DNA of 36,215 bases from Multifurca ochricompacta (GCA_022496185.1 WTXG01000330.1:1-36215), one strand, 5' to 3'. Positions 1-9,861 are shown, numbered from the stretch's first letter. Made by a program: numbers and translations. The notes: generated from the letters alone by a model not told the origin.

Positions 1-350
1 CCATCATCACTTCTGCCCAGTTGATTTTGGGCTTGAACACTGTCAACCAGGGGTATCCTAGGATGAGGTCTTTGCTGCCTAGATCAGTGATGAGGAAGTG
101 AATATTCTTGGTACATTCTCCAACCTGCGCTGCAAGGTCAGTGTGGTGTGTAATCTTTCCTCCACAGTTGGCCATTCCATCAATGTTCCAGACATTCTTC
201 TCTTGGGGAAGTGTCAGCATCCCCAAGCCCAATGTTTTGACAAGTTGTTGACTAATAAAATTGTTGGTTGCTCCAGAGTTGATTAATATGTCTCTATTGG
301 CCATCTTCTGTGTAGTTTCAAAGTGAACTGGGATTTTCAGAGATTTGAAT
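1..350 (-). pseudogene. G0 retropepsin (Ty3/gypsy protease), partial
   Basis: This is the aspartic protease part of a gypsy pol read on the minus strand; it runs off the left edge. The family cleaves the Gag-Pol polyprotein inside the virus-like particle. The reading frame shows INSGATNNFI where the family has D-S/T-G-A, and downstream the flap-side motif LILGYPWL. The catalytic Asp is replaced by Asn (codon complementary to 278-280, AAC). Because the codon before it ends in C, the change is explained by decay of a CpG. The protease is therefore expected to be dead. It follows gag (to its right on the window) in the normal order. RT and integrase of this element should lie left of the window. 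Confidence 0.8.
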
Positions 351-1830
351 TGACTAGTGTACACAGAGGTTACATGTAATGCTCATGCCCAGGCTAATGG
401 GGTTGAGCTGGTCAAAAATCCTTTTTCACAAATGCTTTTTCAACCAGAATGGCATGCACTTCATCTTCCTTCATCATTGTGGTCCATATTTCTTGGGCCT
501 TCTCCTTCATCTGGAGTTTCTTTTGTGCTGTCACATGTGGGATGGTGGATGGGGTCTCTGATGTAGTTGCCTCTGCAACTCATGCCCCCTTCTTTGCTCC
601 AAGACCAAAATGGGTCTGGAAGTCCAGGTAATCTTGCTGTTGCCACCATGCAGCCTCAACCCATTTGTCCCATGTCTCTGGATGGTGAAATTGTATAGTA
701 TTTTTGACCAATGGGTGTGGCAAACCTGCAAGAACATGTCAAGAGTAACTTCTTCCTTGAAATCATATCTAGCCCTTGTGGTCACAGTGTGGAACTTGGC
801 TACATATGTGTCCAGGTCCCCTTTCTCCATTTTCAATGTCTTCAGCTCCCTGGCTGCCTTCTGCTATGGACTGCCCATCTGTAAACATGTTTTTAAATCT
901 TTGTAGGATGGTGTCCCAAAGTCAGTTGTCTGAAGTGAGATGACCATTATCAATTTGTGCATTTGGCCATTCCAATTGCTCCATTGTCCAGTCATCAACT
1001 GCTTCACCTCTGACAGGGGAGAGGAGGAGGTTGGTGCATTGGAATGGGTTTCACAATTTGGGAACATCATTGTTGAAATTCTTGAATGTAATAAACTCTA
1101 ACAAGAATTTTCTGCTCTGTGAACAGTCTCCTGTGATTGTCTGGGGGAGCATTCCTGAGAGGTGTCCTGATGGTGGTGGCATCTGAGCTGGTGCCACCAT
1201 GGGAGGGGCAGCAGGGTTCCTTCTTCATATTGATGCCAAAACATGCCTGAAAGTCTAAATAGTCCTGCTGCTGTCTCCTAGCAGCATTGGTCCACTGATT
1301 CCATGTCTCAGGGTGATGGAATTGGCAGATGTTTTTGACCAGGGGGTTGGGCAGCCCCTGGGAGAAGAGGACAAGTGTGGCCTCTTCTTTGACATTGTAC
1401 CCTGCTCTTTTCACCAGATTGCAAAACTTGGTTACATAGCCATCCAAGTTGCCCCTCTCCATTTTCAGGGTCTTCAACTTTCTGGCAGCCTTCTGCTTGG
1501 CTTGCCCATCTGTGAAGGTGTCTTTAAATCACTGTGCCACTGTGTCCCACAGACTTTTGTCTGTCATCTGCCTTCTGGCTGTGATTCTATTATTGAGCCA
1601 TTCCAATTGCTCCATGGTCCAATTGTTGACAGCCTCTCCTCAGATTAAAGAGAGGAATAAATTGGTCCTTTGGAATGGGTTGACAATCTGAGGTATGTCA
1701 TGATTAAAGTTCTTGAAGGTTTCAAACTCAAGCATGAACTTTTTGCTTTGAGATCAATCCCCAGTGAACATTGTGGGGAGTACACCAGAGAGATGGCCAG
1801 AAGGTGGTGGTATGTTGGGTACAGGTCCTA
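351..1830 (-). pseudogene. G0 gag, with an internal tandem duplication
   Basis: This is the capsid (Retrotrans_gag) region of G0, on the minus strand. The first unit (about 1830 down to 1110) reads FTGDRSQSKKFMLEF, then WTMEQLEWLNN, then KMERGNLDGYVTKF and GLPNPLVKNICQFHHPETW, the usual order of a Ty3 capsid domain. A second, diverged unit (about 1075 down to 530) repeats the same motifs (KMEKGDLDTYVAKF, FTIQRHG). Frameshifts and stops break both units. No intact CCHC zinc knuckle was found between gag and protease, so the nucleocapsid part is missing or unrecognisable. The longest open piece is 136 codons (1067-1477). Gag normally forms the particle shell; this copy cannot make it. Confidence 0.75.
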
Positions 1831-1860
1831 TGAGAGTTGGGGGAGGGGAGGAGCAGCAGG
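600..1860 (-). repeat. Direct tandem duplication within G0 gag, period about 630 bp
   Basis: Positions about 600-1230 and 1230-1860 align in the same order and orientation by eye, roughly three quarters identical. Shared stretches include ccattccaattgctccat at about 970 and about 1600, and the run before gaatgggttt/gaatgggttg. The two halves are much more diverged than a recent duplication would be, so the event is old or predates this insertion. Confidence 0.7.
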
Positions 1861-2098
1861 ATTGGGTAGCTGAGTGGCAATGGTGGACATGGCAGGATAT
1901 GTAATGGTCAGGGTGTCTGAGGTTTATTGTTTGATCTGTGGGGACTCCAATGCAGGTGTTCTGATCATGGAAATCTCCAGTGCAACCAATGAAGCTGTGA
2001 ATGCTGTGGCTATATATGGTGTGTCTTCACTTCATTCTTCAATGTATTCTCTGGCTCAGAGTCAGTGATGATGGCTGGAGGGTTTTCTCTCCAAGGTC

Positions 2099-2359
2099 CT
2101 AAGCCATATTCTGGTGGGGCAGGTCCTGTGGTGACCCAGGAATGCTGGCTTCTAGAGTAATGGATATGGTACCAGGTCTGTTTTTGTTGTCATATTCAAC
2201 TGGCTGGTACTGGTTGTTGTGATAGACATAGTATCCAAACTTGGTTTCAAAGTCCTTCCAGGCAGCAGAACCAAGGACTTGTTGTGAAAGGTTATCTTCA
2301 TCACAGTGGTCAATGAGCTCTTCTCTATGCAGGGTCTGGCTTTGACTGGATGAAGCCAC
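2099..2359 (-). CDS. G0 leader ORF just inside the 5' LTR
   Basis: An 86-codon open frame on the minus strand starts about 22 bp inside the 5' LTR and lies between the primer site and gag. The first codon of the frame is GTG, not ATG, so the true start is unknown. It contains the aromatic stretch FGYYVYHNNQYQPVEY. I do not recognise a domain. Stretches of similar character lie before gag in G1 (WYHVHPKHLGQIKAI) and G2 (WVYLNNHCIQFPV), so it may be the N-terminal part of an extended Gag. The similarity is weak and judged by eye. Confidence 0.4.
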   Translation of the reverse strand: MASSSQSQTLHREELIDHCDEDNLSQQVLGSAAWKDFETKFGYYVYHNNQYQPVEYDNKNRPGTISITLEASIPGSPQDLPHQNMA

Positions 2360-2368
2360 AGTGGGGAG

Positions 2369-2381
2369 AGACTCAACTTAA
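2369..2381 (-). promoter_or_regulatory. G0 primer-binding site, self-priming type
   Basis: The first bases after the 5' LTR read TTAAGTTGAGTCT on the minus strand. They are complementary to AGACTCGACTT in the R region of the same LTR (2604-2614), with one mismatch at a CpG site. There is no TGG start as expected for a tRNA primer. Confidence 0.75.
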
Positions 2382-2972
2382 TGTAATGCCTGGTGCAGGC
2401 ATTCAGCACAATGTTTGCAATTGTGTAGCAGTTTATGCAAAGTCTTTTGTGCACTGAGTCAACAGCACATGAAGTCAAGGGACAAGTCAGTACTCAGGAG
2501 CTAATCCCTAAGTACTGTTGAGTGGAAAGTGCCAGAAGCACTGAGTTTGGATTGAAAGTGAGTTCAGAGACTACCCTGAAGGTAATGCACCAAGTCAATT
2601 AAGAAGTCGAGTCTAAGGAATACAGGCTATCTAGACAGGCCTTATATATGTAATAGACATCAGAGTCTGAATTGGTGCTAAGTACATATTGTATCAATGA
2701 AGTTGCAATATAACTACAAAAGGGGATGGAGCAAGGGTGGGCCAGGTGAGAATATATGTAGACATATCCAGTATAGTTGTGATTCTGGTGGGAAAATATG
2801 TAAGAGTCCTTGTGTAAAGTATGAGTCACAGATAAGCACAGCATGAGTCAGAGATAAGGAATAAACAAGCACAAAGGGGGTTGCAATCAAAATCAACAAT
2901 GGCCAAGCATGGCCAAACAAGAAGTCACATGATCAGAAAAGAAAGAAAGATGACACAGTGGGGTTTGTAACA
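2382..2972 (-). repeat. LTR-A, 5' LTR of G0
   Basis: A 591 bp LTR in minus orientation (sense TGTTAC...ATTACA). The sense TATA box is complementary to 2641-2648. It aligns end to end with the LTR-A copies at 9862-12049 and 28804-29980, but nearly every CpG of those copies is TpG or CpA here (TGTAATGCC against TGTAACGCC). The 5 bp on either side (CTTAA and CAAGT) do not match, as expected for one LTR of a full element rather than a solo LTR. Confidence 0.85.
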
Positions 2973-3030
2973 CAAGTGATAAAATCAATTCTGCATAATC
3001 CTACATATAATATATTGTGTGTCTTTACTA
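2973..3030. other. Short spacer with nothing recognised
   Basis: AT-rich sequence between the outer end of the G0 LTR and the SINE-like unit. No repeat or coding signal seen. Confidence 0.5.
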
Positions 3031-3340
3031 GTGAGGCTGGGTAACTCAGTGGTTAGAGCACCAGACTGAGCTTGTTCCCAGAGGTCTTAGGTTCAATCCA
3101 TGTTTCAGCCATTTCTGTTCTAGCTTCAAAAGCCCAGTAAAAAAATAATTTTATATAATAATATTCCACAGGTATTCCACAAGTACCCATGTGGGTACCT
3201 GGGGTGCCAAAATCAATACCCAGATCTGCATGAGTATTTTCCCACAGATCACCCAGATCCACAAGTATCATACCCACAAGTTTTCCCATGGATCTACTCA
3301 AAAAAACTTGTGAGTTACCCAGACTTGTGCTATGCCCTAT
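3031..3340 (+). mobile_element. Probable tRNA-derived SINE
   Basis: Positions about 3034-3110 look like a decayed tRNA gene: GTAACTCAGTGGTTAGAGC matches a D-arm/A-box and GGTTCAATCC matches a T-arm/B-box (one base short). GGCTG near the start can pair with CAGCC at about 3105. The anticodon arm does not form, so this is not a working tRNA. A non-tRNA tail follows, with an A-run, an AT-rich stretch and the near-palindrome GTACCCATGTGGGTAC. A Pol III-derived SINE fits best. Its exact 3' end and target duplication are not visible. Confidence 0.45.
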
Positions 3341-3586
3341 TGGTGGAGCATCAGATTCTGATATTTCTGATACCCCCTCACAAAACTGAGTCAATGAGTC
3401 CCCAATTTGAAATGGGCATAGCTCCACAGGTTTTGATCAGAATTACATAATTATTGTTGCATTACATAACCCTTATCATGTACCTTTTATGGTCTACCAA
3501 GACTTTGTTTATATTTGTTTTGGCTGATGCAATATTCAACAAACAGTGCAAAAGTGCAAAACATTGACTCAGTTTGTGAGGCACTG
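3341..3586. mobile_element. FbB-family end fragment (about 246 bp)
   Basis: Nearly identical to the right end of FbB (about 34521-34766), including the outer terminal sequence ending GAGGCACTG at 3586 followed by TA, and the inner inverted copy CTCACAAAACTGAGTCAATG near 3377. The rest of the element is missing. It is either a truncated copy or a small non-autonomous derivative. Confidence 0.8.
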
Positions 3587-3805
3587 TAAATCTAATTAGT
3601 TATCAGTGGATTACTCTTCTAAGTACCCTGACACATCTTATTTATCATTTCTGCCAGTCTGGCACTATCTGAAATACATACTAGACTACTTTAGACTACT
3701 CTATAATCAGATTATCAATTAATATTACTCAAATAATGGCCATGTGTATCTATAATGTCCTTTTCTGCATAAAAATGTGCATCCAGGACAGCATTGAATT
3801 TGTTG

Positions 3806-4343
3806 AACCAGAATACCAGAACAGAGATAGTCTGACATAATTGTGATTGCATTAAGATAAAACAATTGATGAGATAAAAATGTGTCTCACATTAATTAAG
3901 ATACTGAGTATATACATCTCAGATCAATCATGTGATTAAATCACTTTTATAAACAAGCAAGATAATGTGTGCATTCATTTACTTTGATTTAGTAGCTGAT
4001 ATAGTACATCTAAATTGTATATAAAGCCACTAAATCTGCTATAGATAAAGCAGTTGCTATTGCATTATTGCAAGCACCTAAGTCTCTAAGTTAACAAAGT
4101 ATCTAAAATATAAGTTTGCACCATGCTCATTTCCTTCAGAATTCCTATTTAGATGTACTATATCAGCTACTAAGTTAAAGTAAATGAATACATTATCTCA
4201 CAATGTGATTTAATCACATGATCAATCTGAGATGTATATACTCAGTATCTTGATTAATGTGAGACATGTTTTTATCTCATTAATTGTTTTATCTAAATGC
4301 AATCACAATTATATCAGACTACCTCTATACTGATATTCTGGTT
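3806..4343. repeat. AT-rich imperfect inverted repeat (decayed foldback or MITE)
   Basis: About 3806-4012 and 4149-4343 are inverted copies of each other with scattered differences. Shared runs include gatactgagtatatacatct, ctgatatagtacatct and tgcaatcacaatta in opposite orientations. About 135 bp of AT-rich sequence lies between the arms. No open frame longer than background is present. The arms are far more diverged than those of FbA or FbB, so it is an older palindrome of unknown origin. Its right arm abuts an LTR-B start. Positions 3589-3805 are AT-rich with nothing recognised. Confidence 0.65.
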
Positions 4344-4450
4344 TGTTACAACCCATGCCCAGTCACCCTATTATCTTTAATTTACATGATGTGGACCCTT
4401 CTTGCCCACCTTCAATATCTTTCCTTGTGATGTCTCCTTCTTATGCATAT
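4344..4450 (+). repeat. LTR-B 5' fragment
   Basis: TGTTACAACCCATGCCCAG and the following 90 bp match the first part of the LTR-B copy at 6165 (shared catgatg(c/t)(t/g)ga(c/c)cc, gatgtctcc). It ends abruptly at 4450, where an inverted LTR-B terminus begins. Confidence 0.65.
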
Positions 4451-5055
4451 TGTTACATCCAGTGTGAGATGTACTGCATGACTTGTGTGACAGCTTCTCA
4501 AGGTGTCTGTTGTGGAGGACTGTCAATAGGTCCTTGGAGGAGTTTATTAAACAGTCATGTAATGCAGTTACTAACTGTGTGGTTAGTGTGTAAGGTTAGA
4601 CAAAAGACAAGTAACTTCAGAGGTAGAAGGAACTCTATAGATACTATCTACTGACCTAGACAAAAGACAAGTACTACAAAGAGCATTAGTCTAAAGGAAG
4701 TAGAAAGTAAAGTAAGGGACTTACACTTCAGAGGTAGAAGGAACTCTGAAGTGTAAGAGACAAAACAGACACCCTTATATACCCATAGGGGACAGGGGAA
4801 ATAGTCTGTGCACACTGGGAATAAGTCCACAAGTGCCAGACAATAAACAACAAGGGATAAAGGCCATTGGCCAAAAAGGAAATCACATGCTTACTGTGCA
4901 TTACTAAGTCCATCACTAATCAGCTGAGTAAGGCAAGAAAAAATGTAATAAAGATAACATAAAAAGTCCGATATTCCGGAATCTAATCTAATCTAATCTA
5001 CAGCTGAGGCGAACTTTAGATGCCTGAAGCATCTCCAGACACATCCATGTCAACA
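4451..5055 (-). repeat. Composite LTR-like segment
   Basis: The first 90 bp (TGTTACATCCAGTGTGAG to ccttggag) match the minus-orientation terminus of LTR-B. After that about 500 bp is unlike LTR-B. It holds a minus-strand TATA box (complement of 4773-4781), a perfect 14 bp stem-loop at 4720-4757, a direct repeat of acttcagaggtagaaggaac at about 4613 and about 4727, and a short (AATCT)4 run at 4980-4999. It could be another LTR family inserted in LTR-B, possibly ending in gataaca at 4959, but I could not find a target duplication, so the structure is unresolved. Confidence 0.45.
4720..4757. other. Perfect 14 bp stem-loop
   Basis: CTTACACTTCAGAG (4720-4733), a 10 nt loop, then CTCTGAAGTGTAAG (4744-4757). 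In minus orientation it begins about 24 nt after the TATA box, i.e. around the expected transcript start. Confidence 0.75.
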
Positions 5056-6149
5056 GAGTTGTGATGAGTCAAAGTTGAAGGGGCTGCTCCCTAAGACAAT
5101 GTTGAGTGGACAGTGCCAAAAGCATGGAGATGATCTCTGTTGAGTTCAAAGGGACTTGTTTAGAAGACAAAACACCAATGTATTCAATAAGTCAAGTCTG
5201 AGACTTACAAGGTAGTCTACAGTGGACTTATATATGTAAGGGAACAGTGCTTATCTAAGTATGGAAGCATGGAGGAAAGTGGGGCCCAAAGATCCAGAAG
5301 TGGAGGGTGTAAAGTCTGGCTTCTGATAGGGAACTAAGTAAGTGTCTGGTTCATAAGATAAGGAGATAAGAAATAAGAGGTAAACATAGGTAACCAGAGA
5401 CAAATATGTACAATGTTCATCATGGGGACAAGTCATGGGGAGTGACATAGGACAGGGATGTGATGTCACACACAGGTCCTTCCATGTGCATCAGTTCAGG
5501 TTTGGGTCAAGTTCAATCAAGGCAGTCAAGATTTGCAAGTGTCAAGTCAAGTCAGGATGTCACAGTGCACAGCCAGTATGGATCAAGGCAACAAGTCTGG
5601 ATGTTGTGTGTGAAGTCAGCATATTCAGATAGCAAGGCAAGAGCCTTTGCTGGAGCCACTGGTGAGCCAAACCCTTTCAAGTCACATCCTTGAAGAGGGC
5701 TGAAGGGACTTCCTAAGGACCTTTGATTGGTACAAGGAGAACAGACTTGGTCTGTCCTTGGATTGATTGCAATCCTTAAATACAATGTAGCTACTATGAA
5801 GTCATAGTCTAGAGTCTTGTACAAATGATATCATAACAAGTCACAATGGTCATGACATCACCTATGAGATCATACTAAGGTCACAAGGTCTATGACATCA
5901 GGTATGAGATCATCAATGCACTGTCTCAGAAGTTGAATCCTAAGTCTAGACTACCAGTTATCAGATGGGCTGATCTGATAAAGTAAAACAAAATGATTAA
6001 GAGTATAGCAAAGCAAAAAGGAGGCAAAAATGCCAAGTCCACCAGCAAGAAAATGTCACACATGATCATGAAGGAGAGTGAAGATGGCTGAGTGGGGTCC
6101 ATGTCATGAAGGTCAAAGAAAATAGGGAGGCTGGGTACTGGTTGTAACA
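5056..6149 (-). repeat. LTR-B in minus orientation, interrupted by a solo LTR-F
   Basis: 5056-5463 and 6066-6149 together match LTR-B at 35263-35845 (ccaatgtattcaataagtc, cttatatatgtaa, taaag(c/t)ctggcttctgatag, and the end tgggtactggttgtaaca). The first 90 bp is probably the piece at 4451-4540. It is followed directly by a G-rich polypurine tract, so it is the 3' LTR of a minus-strand element whose interior is displaced by the LTR-B at 6165. Confidence 0.75.
5464..6060 (-). repeat. Solo LTR-F
   Basis: A 597 bp LTR with termini TGTCACACAC and AATGTCACA, flanked by TGTGA (5459-5463) and CATGA (6061-6065). An intact LTR-B copy has CGTGA at this place (about 29541), so both flanks are CpG-decayed versions of one 5 bp target duplication. 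The sense-strand TTAAAT-type TATA region and the AGTCTGTTCTC stretch are shared with the LTR at 7410-8101. Confidence 0.75.
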
Positions 6150-6164
6150 TCACCCCCCTATCAG
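6150..6164 (-). promoter_or_regulatory. Polypurine tract remnant of an LTR-B element
   Basis: Reads AGGGGGGTGA on the minus strand, directly before the LTR at 5056-6149. The LTR-B element at the right edge has GAGGGGGTGA in the same position. It marks the 3' LTR and the minus-strand direction of this element. Confidence 0.65.
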
Positions 6165-7321
6165 TGTTATGACCAGTACCCAGTCTTCCAGTTTTCTTTG
6201 ACCTTCATGATGCTGACCCCTCCATTCCATCCTCTCTGTCTTTCCTGATCATGTCTCCCTCCTATGTTCCCCCATGTGCCTCATCCCTGTGACCACACTT
6301 TGTATATGTTTGCTTCTTATTTGTCTATGTCAACTTCCTTATCAGCTTATCTTGTTATCTTACAAACTGGACACTGTCATGAACTGACACCCTAGAGACC
6401 TCCTGACCCCCTAGAAATCTCTGGACACTCCCAGAGACCCTGCAGAACCCTCAGAAACAAAGATAACCCTAGATTAAGACCAGAAAGGGGCCAGTCCAGA
6501 CCAGGGCCAGACTCCTGCCAAATTGGAGACCTGTGGGAAGAGTACTAACAGAACCCCACACTGCCCAAACAGTAGCCTACAAACTGCGGACTGTGGATTC
6601 CTAACCCCAAAGAGTGGGGCTATTCTCATTGGTGGATCAATGGGGAGTTAAAGCAAAGTTAACCTCCCCTAAAGTAGTGCACAGACCAAAGTCCCAGTTG
6701 TAGTTATGTATATAAACCCTTTGGGAATAGAATGGACAGCTCCAGACTGTCCACTTGTGATCTGGTACCTGGTTACCTAGGAGATTAGCCCCACATTGTG
6801 GAAGGCTTCTCATCCCTTGCCTCTGAGCTGTTCACTTCGTCTCCCTGCACTTTCCCCCTCACTCTCACTCTTTTCCCCCACTTCCAAAATCATCCCTCTT
6901 GCATACAACCCACTGTCCAGGCAGTCAACAGTGAGTTGTAACAGACACTTACTTAATTCCCTATCAGAAGCCAGGCTTTACACTGTCTGCTTTCATATAT
7001 TTGGGCCCACTTGACTCTGTGTTTCTTATCTCTTAGATGCTCATTCGATTATGTATATAAGCCCACTGTAGTCACACTGTAGACCTCAGACTCGACTTAT
7101 TGAATACATTGGTGTTTGTCTTCTGGACAAGTCCTTTGAACCTCAGAACTAGTCATCTTGGCATTTCAGATGCCTTTCCACTTAACATCATCTTAGAGCT
7201 TTCAGCCTCTGAGACTTTGACTCCTCCCAACTCCTCCAAAGGATCTATTGACAGTCCTTTTCCCAAAACTGAGACACACTGAAGCACATGTCATGCAGAA
7301 CATCTCACACTGGATGTAACA
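6165..7321 (+). repeat. LTR-B in plus orientation, a 5' LTR, interrupted by a solo LTR-C
   Basis: 6165-6374 plus 6949-7321 make a 583 bp LTR-B (TGTTATGACC ... CACTGGATGTAACA). TATA box 7054-7061; expected transcript start near 7088. It is a 5' LTR because a self-complementary primer site follows at once (7323-7334). The flanks 6160-6164 (ATCAG) and 7322-7326 (TTAAG) do not match, as expected when the rest of the element lies elsewhere. Confidence 0.8.
6375..6943 (+). repeat. Solo LTR-C
   Basis: A 569 bp LTR, TGTCATGAACTGACACC to GTGAGTTGTAACA, with a perfect 5 bp target duplication GACAC (6370-6374 and 6944-6948). TATA box 6709-6716. It is the uninterrupted reference copy for the two LTRs of G2 and shows the empty sites of FbA2 (TA at 6701-6702) and FbB (TA at 6705-6706). 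Confidence 0.92.
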
Positions 7322-7409
7322 TTAAGTCAAGTCTCTCATTGTGGCTTCCAGCTGCAGTCTGTGATGCTTTTTGTCAATGTAATGGTTTGTGACATGCTTG
7401 TTATGTGCA
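7322..7409 (+). promoter_or_regulatory. Leader and primer-binding site of the plus LTR-B element
   Basis: TAAGTCAAGTCT (7323-7334) is complementary to AGACTCGACTTA in the R region (7088-7099) with one CpG-type mismatch. The next bases (ctctcattgtggcttcc) resemble the leader of G0. The leader is cut at 7410 by the 5' LTR of G1, so the interior of this element should lie right of G1. Confidence 0.65.
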
Positions 7410-8101
7410 TGTGACATTTTGTGATGGTTTTTCAACCTGCATGCATTTGACTTTTGTTTCATCATTTTGACTTCTTACTCCAAGTCATGTGACTGGAGTT
7501 GATGATCTTTCTTATCTGATCTGATTTTCAGACTTAGACTGACTTGGACTGACACTCATTTGCTTTTGGAGTGGGTGCAACACCACTTGCATTCCCTGTC
7601 TCAATCTCCACTGGAGATTCACATGGACATTCACTTTACTATATTGAAACTTCTACTTTACTTACAAAGACACTAGAGTACTTGTATTTAAGCAGTACAT
7701 ACTGGAGAGACAGACTTTAAGTCTGTTCTCTTGTATCTAATACAGGTCTACTGTTCTTCACCAGAATCCCCTTGAACTTCCTAAGCTGCAACTTAGGAAG
7801 CCTTCACCCCAGAACCTCCAGCAGGGCCTATTGCCACTGCTTTGACTTGCTTCTTGCATGCATGCCCTTCTTATCTTGTGTGGGCCTTGAATCCTAACTG
7901 TGGCCCTCTGTGGTTCGCTTTGACACCTTGAATTGACTTGCTTTTGATAACCTTGACCTTGATCCTTGATCCCAGCCCCTGTGGTTCACCCTGACCCCTT
8001 GAACTGACTTGTCCTTGACAGTCTTGACCTTGCAGGCACTCCATATCTTGAAGGGGCTTGACTTGAATGATCCTAGACACAGCAGAGACCTGGCTGTGAC
8101 A
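7410..8101 (+). repeat. LTR-F, 5' LTR of G1
   Basis: About 692 bp, TGTGACATTTTG to GGCTGTGACA. TATA-like TATTTAAG at 7685. Two stem-loops follow: ACAGACTT-T-AAGTCTGT (7710-7726) at the expected transcript start, and CTTCCTAAG/CTTAGGAAG with a 6 nt loop (7777-7800). The U5 part holds a 72 bp period duplication (about 7907-7960 and 7979-8032, both starting CTGTGGTTC). The left boundary is set by likeness to the solo LTR-F at 5464-6060; a start near 7388 is possible. Confidence 0.7.
7907..8032 (+). repeat. Tandem duplication in U5 of LTR-F, period 72 bp
   Basis: Two diverged units start CTGTGGTTC and end AACCTTGACCTT or GTCTTGACCTT. They are rich in CTTGA pentamers. Confidence 0.6.
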
Positions 8102-8115
8102 TTAGAACAGACTTA
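8102..8115 (+). promoter_or_regulatory. G1 primer-binding site, self-priming type
   Basis: AGAACAGACTTA (8104-8115) is perfectly complementary (12 nt) to TAAGTCTGTTCT at 7718-7729, which begins 33 nt after the first T of the TATA-like box. Confidence 0.85.
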
Positions 8116-9009
8116 CAGAACTTAGAAAGAAAAGAACTTACTGAACATGTGAGGCAATGACAACATGTCCCTTGCCCTGACACCAGACACCCCCCCGAAC
8201 TTGATCCCTGACACCCAGATGCCAGTGATCCTAATCGCCAGCCCCAGAACTTAAGAAGAAAAGAGACTCACCCAGACCTGCGTCCTCTTGCCCAAACCCT
8301 GAATGAAGACATCTTATTCCACAAGGGAACCTCAGATGCCTTCAGATGACTCCTTCCCCTTCCCTGAATCCCCAAATGACAATGTCCTACTCCACATGAG
8401 AGCCACAGACACCTTCAATGGATGACACATCCTTCAAGTACCAGTTGCCAACCTGAAACCTAGGAGACAGATCAGTAACACAGAACCTTGAAAGAATCTT
8501 ACCTGAGAACTGGAACCACTTTGCCCTTCTTGCAAGCAATTCCCCAACTGACAGTGTCCCACATGACACCAAACCAATGAACCCTGAATCCTTACTTGAA
8601 CCTTGACTGGAAATGTGACTACTCCAGGGATTTCCATTGACCTCCATCAAAACAAATCTTGCACCTGTAGTGACCTCCTTCCCATTCACCCTTCCTGTCC
8701 AATTGATCAATGACATTGACCCAGAGCTAAAGAGAAACACACCTTTTAGGGGATATTGGGTCCCCTGCCAACATATACACAGCTCGCTGTTGACCTTTAC
8801 CAAGGGACTTGGTACCATGTTCATCCTAAACACCTAGGACAGATCAAGGCTATTAGAATAGCCCCAAACGAAACCAGATTCAATGCACCTGATTTCCCCA
8901 GAACCCCACTAACCAAACATATCCTCCAACCATATTCAACACACTACCAGCAGGGGTGAACCTGGACCCAATGTTGATCACATTTCATGAACCCCAACCT
9001 AGATAACAA
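8116..9009 (+). pseudogene. G1 leader with a decayed pre-gag reading frame
   Basis: About 900 bp between the primer site and gag. Open stretches include 8637-8837 and 8756-8959 in different frames, with INDIDPELKRNTPFRGYW and, after a shift, TWYHVHPKHLGQIKAI. These resemble in character the pre-gag sequences of G0 and G2, but no family is recognised. A 148-codon minus-strand frame (8387-8833) lies over it and is taken as chance. Confidence 0.35.
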
Positions 9010-9861
9010 CAGCAATCAGCTAACCCAGAAGACCCAGAAAGAGAACACACCAACTTACTAGTAACCACAACACCCAAAGATGAGACAACTGGGGGGCAAA
9101 CAGAAGGGGTACTGCCCCCATTCTTTGACAGAAACCAAGGAGAGGCAGAATGTTGGTGGGCTCAAGTAGAGCTCCACATCTTCCTGAATAGCCAAGCGAG
9201 AATCATAAGAAACGAGATGTCTAGAGTGTCCTATGTGTTGGCCCTAATGAGAGGACCAAAGATTAACCAATGGGTGACAGAGCAGGTGAGGTGGCTAGCC
9301 AATGTAGCCCATGCCAGAATTCAAGAGCTGCACCTGTGGGAGAAATTCCAACAAGCATTTCAGGTGGCATTTGCCAATGAAACTGCTGAGCAAAAAGCAC
9401 TAGAGGAGTTAGAGAAACTCTGGATGACAAATGGAAACATCAACAATTATATTGCCAATTTCTGAGATCTTGCAGCTCAGGCTAGACTGCACCTGGATGA
9501 CCCAGCAACATGGCAGTGTTTCCAGAAAGGATTACCACAGAGACTCATGCAGACTATGATTACCCAGGGCAACCCCCAGATGTTCAACAAATCAGCGGAT
9601 TCAGCTTGAAGATACCATGCAAACTGGGTCTTCATCCAGAGCCTTCTTGGGAACAAAACAACAAACACTAGTCGAAACAGTAATCAAGGAGTAAAGTTCA
9701 CACTCCCTCAATGACGCACTCCAAATGCCATGGACATCAGGACAAACAGAAAGGCAGTTACCACAGAGGACAAAGAATGTTATAGAAGAGAGGGTTGATG
9801 CTTTGAGTGTGGATGCCAAGGACATCTCATTAGACCAAATAAAACCCCACAGCAGACTATG
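9010..9861 (+). pseudogene. G1 gag (capsid and zinc knuckle)
   Basis: A single reading frame (that of 9217-9465) covers the region and is broken only by TGA codons. Capsid motifs in order: FDRNQGEAECWWAQVELHIF, ALMRGPKINQWVTEQ, LWEKFQQAF, ALEELEKLWM and FQKGLPQRL, as in Retrotrans_gag. The nucleocapsid knuckle reads CFECGCQGH near 9799, but the last Cys of CX2CX4HX4C is Asn. TGA codons at 9463, 9607, 9712 and 9796 mostly fall where Arg is expected (for example NF-stop-DLAAQ), pointing to CGA codons hit by CpG decay. A solo LTR-A then interrupts the gene after 9861. Confidence 0.8.

Noticed and set aside
3034..3110. A functional tRNA gene.
   Set aside because: The anticodon stem does not pair, the T-loop is one base short, and no plausible intron restores it.
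4960..5055. A Helitron-like terminus (TCTAATCTAATC run with a small GATGC/GCATC stem).
   Set aside because: No CTRR end, insertion between A and T, or helicase sequence was found.
8387..8833. A 148-codon minus-strand open frame in the G1 leader.
   Set aside because: No motif; it lies opposite the decayed pre-gag sequence, and TGA-type decay leaves the opposite strand open by chance.
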